A stretch of DNA of 18,594 nt from HB2-32-21 sp040235495 (GTDB lineage: Bacteria; Pseudomonadota; Gammaproteobacteria; Pseudomonadales; Porticoccaceae). The translations under genes and the position numbers were made by a program. The DNA is taken from assembly GCA_040235495.1 (NCBI GenBank), contig JBECKV010000191.1, positions 1 to 18,594 of the forward strand, given 5' to 3'. The notes beneath the pieces were generated by a model, which saw only the letters and a program-made list of their open reading frames with translations, ran no database searches and was not told the DNA's origin. Positions 8,085 to 14,355 of the stretch are shown in pieces; within the stretch, counting starts at the first letter, position 1; each line of letters opens with the position of its first letter.

Positions 8085-9338
8085 TTGAGCCACTTCACTC
8101 GAAAAAACGGCGAACTCCGTGCCGAACTGGTTAAGCTTACCGATATCGCCGGACGTTTCGGTACGCCCTGCTATGTCTACTCGAAAGCGGCCTTGAGCGA
8201 TAACTTCATGGCCTATGAACATGCCCTGGCCGCTATTCCCCACCTGGTGTGCTACGCAGTCAAGGCTAACTCCAACCTGGGCGTACTCAACGTCCTCGCC
8301 CGCCTGGGGGCCGGCTTTGACATTGTCTCCGGTGGCGAGCTGCTACGGGTGCTCAGAGCCGGCGGCAAGGCGGAAAAAACCGTGTTTTCGGGGGTCGGCA
8401 AAAGTAGCGATGAAATCGAGTACGCGCTCACCGAAGGCATACTCTGTTTCAATGTCGAATCCACGCCCGAGCTGGATCGCATAGAGGCCATTGCCAAAAA
8501 ACTGGGTGTGCGAGCACCCATATCCCTGCGCGTGAACCCGGATGTCGACGCCCAGACTCACCCCTATATTTCCACCGGCATGAAGGAAAACAAATTCGGC
8601 ATTTCCATCGATGCGGCGCTCGCTGCCTACCAGCGTGCCGACGCGTCAGACCATTTGATCGTCAAGGGTGTCGACTGCCATATCGGCTCTCAACTCACCG
8701 AGTTATCCCCCTTTATCGACGCCCTCGATCGCGCGCTGGCCCTGATCGACCAGCTGGCCGGAATGGGTATGGCAGTCAAACATCTGGACCTGGGTGGCGG
8801 CCTGGGCGTTCGCTACCGGAACGAAACCCCACCGGCCATTGCCGACTATATTGCCGCCATTCGCGAGCGCCTCGAAGACCGCGATCTGACACTGATTCTG
8901 GAACCCGGGCGCTCGATTTGCGCCAATGCCGGAGTCCTGCTGACGCGTGTCGAATACATCAAGCAAAACGGCGATAAAAAATTCGCGGTGGTCGATGCCG
9001 CCATGAATGACATGATTCGTCCGGCCCTCTACGACGCCTGGCTTAATATCGAAGTCGCACACAGTACCAGCGCGGTCCCGGACATCTACGACGTGGTCGG
9101 CCCGATCTGCGAAACCGGAGATTTTCTCGGCAGAGCTCGTGAGCTTGCCATTACTAGCGGCAACCTCCTCTGTATCCACGGGGCTGGCGCCTACGGTTTC
9201 ACCATGAGTTCAAATTACAATTCCCGACCCCGGGCCGCTGAAATTATGGTGGACCGTGAAAACGTCCACGTGGTCCGGCAACGGGAAACCCTGGACGACT
9301 TGATACGCGCGGAACACACTTTGCCCCTGAACCAATGA
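8085..9338 (+). CDS. lysA: Diaminopimelate decarboxylase
   Basis: A PLP enzyme that decarboxylates meso-diaminopimelate to L-lysine. At 417 residues it is full length. The alanine-racemase-like barrel has the PLP lysine at residue 60 (YAVKANSN), His199 in HIGSQ, the glycine-rich LDLGGGLGVRY for the phosphate, and EPGRS. The C-terminal domain has GPICETGDF with the active-site Cys342 and the GAYGFTMSSNYNSRPR segment. The start appears to be TTG at 8085: no ATG or GTG lies in frame just upstream and the family N-terminus begins here; there is no good Shine-Dalgarno, so expression may depend on coupling or a rare start. It overlaps dapF by ATGA. Confidence 0.96.
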   Translation: MSHFTRKNGELRAELVKLTDIAGRFGTPCYVYSKAALSDNFMAYEHALAAIPHLVCYAVKANSNLGVLNVLARLGAGFDIVSGGELLRVLRAGGKAEKTVFSGVGKSSDEIEYALTEGILCFNVESTPELDRIEAIAKKLGVRAPISLRVNPDVDAQTHPYISTGMKENKFGISIDAALAAYQRADASDHLIVKGVDCHIGSQLTELSPFIDALDRALALIDQLAGMGMAVKHLDLGGGLGVRYRNETPPAIADYIAAIRERLEDRDLTLILEPGRSICANAGVLLTRVEYIKQNGDKKFAVVDAAMNDMIRPALYDAWLNIEVAHSTSAVPDIYDVVGPICETGDFLGRARELAITSGNLLCIHGAGAYGFTMSSNYNSRPRAAEIMVDRENVHVVRQRETLDDLIRAEHTLPLNQ

Positions 9339-10168
9339 AAACCGTCCGTTTTACAAAAATGCATGGCCTGGGAAACGACTTTGTGGTTTTCGACGGCGTT
9401 TCCCAGGGTATATCCATGTCACCCGTGCTGGCCCGGAAACTGGCCGATCGCCACCTGGGCATCGGCTGTGATCAGATATTACTGGTCGAACCGCCGACCA
9501 CTGCCCACGTTGATTTCCAATACCGGATTTTTAATGCTGATGGCAGCGAAGTGGCCCAATGCGGAAATGGCGCGCGTTGCTTCGCGAAATTTGTTCATGA
9601 TCAGAAACTGACCGGCAAAAAAATGATCCGAGTTGAGACCAAGGCCGGCATCATGGATCTGCGTTACGAGGACGACAACAACATTTCCGTAGTTATGGGC
9701 GTCCCCCGCTTTGAACCCGCCGCCATTCCCTTGCAGCGGGAGCAGCGGCAAACCCTCTATTCTTTTGACATCGACGGCATTACTTACAAGGCTTCAGCCC
9801 TGTCGCTTGGCAATCCGCACGTGGTACTACGTGTCGATAATATAGCGCGCGCGCCGGTAGCGGAATTGGGCCGGATACTGGAAAGTCATGAGGACTTCCC
9901 AGACAAGGTTAACGTCGGCTTTATGGAAATTCGCTCTCGGACGGAGCTGGCCGTGCGCGTATTCGAGCGGGGCGCGGGGGAAACCCAAGCCTGTGGCAGC
10001 GGCGCATGCGCCGCCGTTGTAGCAGGGGTGCAACAAGACCTGCTAGACTCGCCCATCAGTGTGCAACTGACGGGCGGGCAGTTGAAAGTAGCCTGGCCAG
10101 GGGAGGGCCAGGCGGTAACCATGACCGGACCCGCCACCACTGTTTTCCACGGGCGAATAAAAATATGA
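9335..10168 (+). CDS. dapF: Diaminopimelate epimerase
   Basis: Interconverts LL- and meso-diaminopimelate without a cofactor, giving the cell-wall precursor and the substrate of LysA. The 277-residue protein has the two mirrored DapF lobes, each with a catalytic cysteine: Cys76 in NADGSEVAQCGNGARC and Cys220 in ERGAGETQACGSGACA. Other family marks are KMHGLGNDFVV at the N-terminus and LGNPHVV near residue 158. All catalytic residues are present. The ATG shares four bases with the lysA stop, and its own stop overlaps the DUF484 start, so the three are translated together. Confidence 0.97.
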   Translation: MKTVRFTKMHGLGNDFVVFDGVSQGISMSPVLARKLADRHLGIGCDQILLVEPPTTAHVDFQYRIFNADGSEVAQCGNGARCFAKFVHDQKLTGKKMIRVETKAGIMDLRYEDDNNISVVMGVPRFEPAAIPLQREQRQTLYSFDIDGITYKASALSLGNPHVVLRVDNIARAPVAELGRILESHEDFPDKVNVGFMEIRSRTELAVRVFERGAGETQACGSGACAAVVAGVQQDLLDSPISVQLTGGQLKVAWPGEGQAVTMTGPATTVFHGRIKI

Positions 10169-10863
10169 GTGACAAAAGCCGAACTGAAACCGGGGCGGGT
10201 AAAACGCTGACCGCTGCCCGCGTGTCCGCTTTTCTCGCTGAAAATCCCGATTTTTTCGACCAATACCCGGATATTCTGGAGACCCTGCGACTGCCGCACG
10301 AAAGCGGCGAAGCAGTGTCTCTAATCGAGAGGCAAATCAGTGTCCTCCGTGAACGCAACATGGAAATGCGCGCGCGGCTTCACAACCTGCTGGAATCGGC
10401 CCGAGAAAATGACAAACTATTTGAAAAAACCAAGCGGCTGGTGCTGAGCATTCTCGAAGGTCACAACCTCAATGCAGTGGTCACCGCCCTCTATGACAGC
10501 CTGGGCGCCGACTTCAAAGTTGAATTTTATCGGCTCATTCTGTTGGGCGAGCAGGATCGAATTCCAGCCAGTCACGCCCGGGTTGTAGGTCTCGACGAGG
10601 CACATAATGCCATTGGCACCCTGTTGCGTACTAACCGTGCCATCTGTGGTGTGCTGCGCCAGGACGAACTGGAATTTCTGTTTGGTAGCGACGCCGAGGC
10701 CATCGGCTCGGTGGCCGCGGTTCCTCTTTGTCATGGCCATGTATTCGGTATTTTGGCGATCGGCAACAGAGATCCCAACCGCTACCGCAGCAGCATGGGC
10801 ACTCTGTTCCTGAGTTACATCGCCGAAGTGCTTAACCGCGTTGCTCCGAAGCTGATCCATTGA
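10165..10863 (+). CDS. DUF484 family protein (YigA-like, GAF-like fold)
   Basis: A 232-residue cytosolic protein. The N-terminal part carries the family signature: FLAENPDFFDQYPDIL, then a LPH and a SLIERQISVLRERN stretch that starts a coiled coil (about residues 50-95). The C-terminal 130 residues look like a GAF-type sensor domain ending in a helix. Family function is not established; it is almost always found between dapF and xerC, which suggests a link to cell-wall growth or chromosome segregation, but this is inference. The frame is open upstream into dapF, but the ATG at 10165 overlaps the dapF stop and gives the family N-terminus. Its stop overlaps the xerC start. Confidence 0.9.
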   Translation: MSDKSRTETGAGKTLTAARVSAFLAENPDFFDQYPDILETLRLPHESGEAVSLIERQISVLRERNMEMRARLHNLLESARENDKLFEKTKRLVLSILEGHNLNAVVTALYDSLGADFKVEFYRLILLGEQDRIPASHARVVGLDEAHNAIGTLLRTNRAICGVLRQDELEFLFGSDAEAIGSVAAVPLCHGHVFGILAIGNRDPNRYRSSMGTLFLSYIAEVLNRVAPKLIH

Positions 10864-11858
10864 GCGCCAACGACCCGGACGCCAACTCCCATACCGAGCC
10901 CGGCGCCGAGGGTGACCGTAAAGCCACCATCGACAAAAAGCGCTTACCCGACGCCTCACAACTGAACAGTTTTGTCGAATACCTGCGCTACGAGCGGGTC
11001 CTGTCCCCCCATACCGTTGATGCCTACGAACGCGACATCAATCGCTTCGCGGACTGTCTGGCTCCCATGGCGCCGGGCACCCTCGACCAGATAGACAGTC
11101 TGCACGTTCGCCAATGCCTGGCGCAATTACATCAGCGCGGTCTTTCCGGAACCAGCCTGCGGCGCTGGCTGTCATCCATAAGGGCATTTTTCCGGTTCGC
11201 CCGCCGCAAGCAGTGGCTGGTGGCCGATCCCAGCAGTGGTATCAGCGCTCCCCGCAGCGCCCGCAAACTGCCAAATGTCCTCGATGTCGACCTGGCGGAG
11301 CAATTGATGGGCGTTGCCGGAGATGACTGGCTCTCCCGTCGGGATCGCGCCATGGTGGAATTGTTTTACTCTTCGGGATTAAGACTAGCGGAGTTGGCCC
11401 GGTTGGATATCGGTGATCTGGATATATCGGAAGCGACGGTGACCGTCACCGGCAAAGGTCGTAAAACTCGAACTCTGCCAGTCGGCAAACCGGCATTATC
11501 CCGATTGCGCGAATGGTTGGATGTCCGCGGCCAGAAAGCCCGGGAGGAGTCACTCACCGCCCTTTTTCTAAGCCAACAGGGCAAACGCATTAGTCATCGT
11601 GCCATCCAGCACAGGCTATCGCTGTTGAGTCTGAGGGCCGGACTCGGCCGGCACGTCAACCCCCACCAGCTACGTCATTCCTTCGCCAGCCATCTGCTCG
11701 AATCGAGCGGCGATCTGCGCGCGGTACAGGAATTACTCGGCCACGCCAATCTGGCGACCACGCAAATCTATACCCACCTGGATTTTCAGCATCTGGCCAG
11801 CATTTACGATAGCACTCACCCAAGAGCCCAGCGGAAAACCAAACCTTTACAAGAATGA
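10860..11858 (+). CDS. xerC: Tyrosine recombinase XerC
   Basis: With XerD, resolves chromosome dimers at the dif site near the terminus. The SAM-like core-binding domain begins near residue 33 (SQLNSFVEYLRYER) and the catalytic domain spans about 140-320. All catalytic residues are visible: Arg175 (SGLRLAEL), Lys199 (GKGRKTR), His269 and Arg272 (HQLRHSF), His295 (LLGHANLATTQ) and the nucleophile Tyr304 (YTHLD). The length, 332 residues, exceeds the usual 300 because of a hydrophilic N-terminal extension of about 30 residues. The start appears to be TTG at 10860, overlapping the DUF484 stop (TTGA); no better in-frame start precedes the core domain. Its gene position after DUF484 marks it as XerC rather than XerD. 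Confidence 0.94.
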   Translation: MSANDPDANSHTEPGAEGDRKATIDKKRLPDASQLNSFVEYLRYERVLSPHTVDAYERDINRFADCLAPMAPGTLDQIDSLHVRQCLAQLHQRGLSGTSLRRWLSSIRAFFRFARRKQWLVADPSSGISAPRSARKLPNVLDVDLAEQLMGVAGDDWLSRRDRAMVELFYSSGLRLAELARLDIGDLDISEATVTVTGKGRKTRTLPVGKPALSRLREWLDVRGQKAREESLTALFLSQQGKRISHRAIQHRLSLLSLRAGLGRHVNPHQLRHSFASHLLESSGDLRAVQELLGHANLATTQIYTHLDFQHLASIYDSTHPRAQRKTKPLQE

Positions 11859-11926
11859 GTGGTTCCCGGCTGACTTTTAGCGAGCAGTTTACACAAGCGC
11901 CCTGACTCAATCAGACAATGATTACG

Positions 11927-12265
11927 CTATACGGCATCCTCGCCAGTTTCTCCGGTACGGATGCGTATAATTTCTTCGAGCTGGGAGATAAATATTTTGC
12001 CGTCTCCGATCTTGCCGGTGCTGGCGGTCTTGGTAACCGCTTCGACCACGCTGTCCACCTGATCTTCGGCGACAGCGATATCGAGTTTTACCTTGGGCAG
12101 GAAGTCGACCACGTATTCAGCGCCCCGATACAGTTCCGTATGGCCTTTTTGTCGGCCGAACCCTTTGACCTCAGTGACGGTGACCCCCTGAACGCCAATG
12201 TCAGCCAGAGCCTGTCGAACATCGTCGAGTTTGAATGGTTTGATAATTGCGGTGATCAACTTCAT
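11927..12265 (-). CDS. glnK: P-II nitrogen regulatory protein (copy 1, GlnK-like)
   Basis: A 112-residue P-II trimer subunit sensing ATP/ADP and 2-oxoglutarate. The T-loop (about 37-55) is canonical, with the uridylylation site Tyr51 (ELYRGAEYVVDF), the B-loop TGKIGDGKIF and the C-terminal IRIRTGE. The 61-72 stretch (VAEDQVD) resembles E. coli GlnK more than GlnB. It lies downstream of amtB beyond a strong terminator, separated by 178 bases, and I saw no sigma-54 or NtrC motif in that gap; its transcription may rely on readthrough or a weak promoter not recognised. An excellent ribosome site (GGAGG) lies 9 bases before the ATG. It is about three quarters identical to copy 2 by eye. It converges with xerC across 68 bases in which no terminator was seen. 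Confidence 0.95.
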   Translation of the reverse strand: MKLITAIIKPFKLDDVRQALADIGVQGVTVTEVKGFGRQKGHTELYRGAEYVVDFLPKVKLDIAVAEDQVDSVVEAVTKTASTGKIGDGKIFISQLEEIIRIRTGETGEDAV

Positions 12266-12398
12266 TAATTATTCCTCCAGGTTTCAGCACCGGCCCGTGG
12301 AATCCCCCTCACTGTGCCTCGCCGACCGAAAAAGATACACCTTTCCACCTCATATTGCATCCACTGGTTTCAGGTTTCGGCCCCCATTGGACGCAAAC

Positions 12399-12422
12399 AA
12401 AAAAGGGGGCGGCCGCCCCCTT
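12399..12422 (-). terminator. Intrinsic terminator after amtB
   Basis: A perfect 20-base palindrome (12403-12422) forms an eight-pair stem, AAGGGGGC with GCCCCCTT, around a GGCC loop. Read on the minus strand it is followed by a run of T (the complement of the A run at 12399-12404), the form of a strong rho-independent terminator, about 20 bases after the amtB stop. It separates amtB from the second P-II gene. Confidence 0.85.
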
Positions 12423-12442
12423 CCCAAGCAAACTTTCGCTGC

Positions 12443-13708
12443 TTATTTCACGGTAGCAAACTCCGGATAGGCTTCCAGACCACACTCCGAGAGATCGACC
12501 CCATCGTACTCGTCTTCCTCGCTCACCCGAATACCCACGACAACCTTTAGGACAAACCAGACCAGCAGACTCGCGAGGAATACCCAGGCAAAGATCACTG
12601 CGATTCCCAGCAGCTGAACACCCAATTTCGCATCGCCATTACTGAGACAGACCGCGAGCAGACCCCAGATGCCGACCACGCCATGCACCGAAATTGCACC
12701 CACCGGATCATCGATACGCAGCTTGTCCAGCGCCACGACAGAGAACACCACAAGCACGCCGCCGATAGCACCGATCAAGGTCGAAAGCATGGGTCCAGGT
12801 GTCAGGGGTTCAGCGGTAATAGCAACCAGGCCAGCCAGAGCGCCATTGATTGCCATGGTCAGATCGGCCTTGCCGAACATGAGCCTGGCAACCACCATGG
12901 CGGCAATCAGGCCAGCGGCGGCGGCGGCATTGGTATTGACAAAAATGTCAGCCACGGCATTGGCTTCGCCGATGTCAGAGACCTTTAACTCGGAACCACC
13001 ATTAAAACCAAACCAGCCCACCCACAGGACAAACATACCCAGGGCCGCCAGTGGCAGGTTGGCGCCAGGAATCGCCTTGACGGACCCGTCGGCGCCATAT
13101 TTGCCTTTCCGGGCACCGAGCAGAAGGACGCCGGCCAGGGCAGCAGCAGCCCCGGTCATATGCACCACACCGGAGCCGGCGAAATCGAGGAAGCCTTTGG
13201 CATCCAGGAAGCCACCCCCCCATTTCCACATGCCCTGAACTGGGTAAATCACCCCGGTCATGACCACTGCGAAAGCCAGAAATGCCCACAACTTCATACG
13301 CTCGGCCACCGCACCCGAGACGATGGACATGGCGGTCGCAACAAAGACCACCTGAAAGAAAAAGTCGGATGCGCCCGAGTAATAGGTGTAATCACTGGCG
13401 TCAGCGGCAGCTCCTGCCAGGACTTCCTCGGGGCTGGCATTGGCAATGCTGTTACCAAACCAGGAATCGGGGAGAAGCCCGCTTTCGGAACCACCATACA
13501 TGATGGTATATCCCATAATCAGATACATGACACAGGAGACCGAATAAAGCGCAACATTTTTGGTCAGTATTTCGGTGGTGTTTTTGGCGCGCACCAGCCC
13601 CGCTTCGAGCATGGTGAATCCGGCGGCCATCCACATGACCAGGGCGCCGCACACGAGAAAATAAAACGTATCCAATGCGTACTTAATATGAATGATATCG
13701 CTTTCCAC
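12443..13708 (-). CDS. amtB: Ammonium transporter AmtB
   Basis: A 421-residue Amt/Rh/MEP channel with about eleven membrane helices, forming a trimer in the inner membrane for ammonium uptake. The pore twin histidines are His183 (VVHMTGAAA) and His342 (SVHGVVGIWG); the conserved Asp175 (DFAGSG) is present, as is the FNGGSE region. The cytosolic C-tail (EEDEYDGVDLSECGLEAYPEF) is the GlnK-binding tail. There is no evident cleavable signal peptide, unlike E. coli AmtB. The loop after the second helix (about residues 72-112) is long and Ser/Ala/Asp/Tyr-rich. The start is GTG at 13708 with GAGGA seven bases before it. It follows P-II copy 2 after 34 bases, so both should be read from the sigma-54 promoter. 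Confidence 0.97.
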   Translation of the reverse strand: MESDIIHIKYALDTFYFLVCGALVMWMAAGFTMLEAGLVRAKNTTEILTKNVALYSVSCVMYLIMGYTIMYGGSESGLLPDSWFGNSIANASPEEVLAGAAADASDYTYYSGASDFFFQVVFVATAMSIVSGAVAERMKLWAFLAFAVVMTGVIYPVQGMWKWGGGFLDAKGFLDFAGSGVVHMTGAAAALAGVLLLGARKGKYGADGSVKAIPGANLPLAALGMFVLWVGWFGFNGGSELKVSDIGEANAVADIFVNTNAAAAAGLIAAMVVARLMFGKADLTMAINGALAGLVAITAEPLTPGPMLSTLIGAIGGVLVVFSVVALDKLRIDDPVGAISVHGVVGIWGLLAVCLSNGDAKLGVQLLGIAVIFAWVFLASLLVWFVLKVVVGIRVSEEDEYDGVDLSECGLEAYPEFATVK

Positions 13709-13742
13709 AGTTAAATCCTCAGCTATCGTTGTTGGCTAGTAC

Positions 13743-14081
13743 TTAAATGGCGTCGTCGCCGGTTTCACCGGTACGGATGCGAATCACCTCCTGAATATCC
13801 GCAATGAATATCTTGCCGTCGCCGATCTTGCCGGTTTGTGCCGCATTGACAATCGCCTCCACCGCACTGTCGGCCATGGCGTTACTGACACCCACTTCCA
13901 CCTTTACCTTGGGTAGGAAATCAACCACGTACTCAGCGCCGCGATAAAGTTCGGTGTGTCCTTTTTGACGACCAAAACCCTTCACTTCCGTGACCGTCAA
14001 TCCCTGCACGCCGACATTGGCCAGCGCTTCGCGTACGTCATCCAGCTTGAACGGTTTAATCACCGCCGTGATCATTTTCAT
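13743..14081 (-). CDS. glnK: P-II nitrogen regulatory protein (copy 2, upstream of amtB)
   Basis: A 112-residue P-II protein, probably the GlnK that blocks AmtB when nitrogen is ample. The T-loop with Tyr51 and the B-loop TGKIGDGKIF are intact and the T-loop is identical to copy 1. Differences cluster at residues 61-83, where the usual acidic DDQ-like stretch reads SNAMAD. The frame is open to 14180, but the ATG at 14081 gives the exact family N-terminus (MKMITAVIKPFKLDDVREAL) and has GGAG seven bases upstream; the extension would also cross the sigma-54 promoter. First gene of the glnK-amtB operon, expected to be nitrogen-regulated. Confidence 0.95.
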   Translation of the reverse strand: MKMITAVIKPFKLDDVREALANVGVQGLTVTEVKGFGRQKGHTELYRGAEYVVDFLPKVKVEVGVSNAMADSAVEAIVNAAQTGKIGDGKIFIADIQEVIRIRTGETGDDAI

Positions 14082-14117
14082 ATTGTTCTCCAGTTTGGGA
14101 TCCAGACCGTTGTTGCT

Positions 14118-14134
14118 AAGCAGTTTGCATGCCA
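14118..14134 (-). promoter_or_regulatory. Sigma-54 (RpoN) promoter of glnK-amtB
   Basis: On the minus strand TGGCATGCAAACTGCTT matches the -24/-12 consensus TGGCAC-N5-TTGC: the invariant GG and GC are exactly ten bases apart. Transcription would begin about 14108, leaving a leader near 27 bases with the ribosome site of P-II copy 2. Together with the two NtrC-like sites upstream this is strong evidence for nitrogen-limitation control. Confidence 0.85.
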
Positions 14135-14176
14135 GCTCTTGAAGTTCGTGTTTCGGCAGGTTTATTTTTTCGCCAG

Positions 14177-14191
14177 GCACTTATTTAGTGC
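14177..14191. promoter_or_regulatory. NtrC-type binding site, proximal
   Basis: A perfect palindromic GCAC-N7-GTGC (GCACT TATTT AGTGC) matching the NtrC dyad. Its centre lies about 76 bases upstream of the predicted sigma-54 transcription start, a normal place for an enhancer. Confidence 0.8.
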
Positions 14192-14215
14192 GTAAACACT
14201 TCTGAGAGCCGGTAT

Positions 14216-14232
14216 TGCCCGCTAATGGTGCA
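14216..14232. promoter_or_regulatory. NtrC-type binding site, distal
   Basis: TGCCCGCTAATGGTGCA aligns with the E. coli glnA NtrC sites (TGCAC...TGGTGCA): one half site is perfect and the other has an A to C change in GCAC. Its centre is 40 bases (about four helical turns) from the proximal site, on the same face of DNA, as expected for cooperative NtrC binding. Confidence 0.65.
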
Positions 14233-14292
14233 AAAGTTTCTCTTTCATGCAGCAGGCCGATAATTAAATCCCCAGACTCAACCACCTGGCTA

Positions 14293-14320
14293 TCAACACC
14301 ACTGCTTCCTGGGCTAAGAT
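14293..14320 (+). promoter_or_regulatory. Possible sigma-70 promoter for comM/yifB
   Basis: TCAACA (14293-14298) and TAAGAT (14315-14320) with a 16-base spacer lie ahead of the comM start, which would leave a leader of about 30 bases with GGGAAG. Moderate matches only. Confidence 0.3.
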
Positions 14321-14355
14321 GCGGATTACGAGCACTGCAACTCAGGGAAGACTGC

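Noticed and set aside
10006..10164. N-terminal extension of the DUF484 frame
   Set aside because: The extra 53 codons read dapF out of frame; the overlapping ATG at 10165 gives the family N-terminus.
12266..12398. sigma-54 or NtrC site before P-II copy 1
   Set aside because: GCAC-like pieces near 12287 do not keep the GG-N10-GC or GCAC-N7-GTGC spacing.
12669..13714. Long open frames on the plus strand opposite amtB
   Set aside because: They are antisense to a clear amtB and lack family patterns; their composition (Pro/Ser/Ala or His/Gly-rich) is typical of reverse reading of a membrane protein gene.
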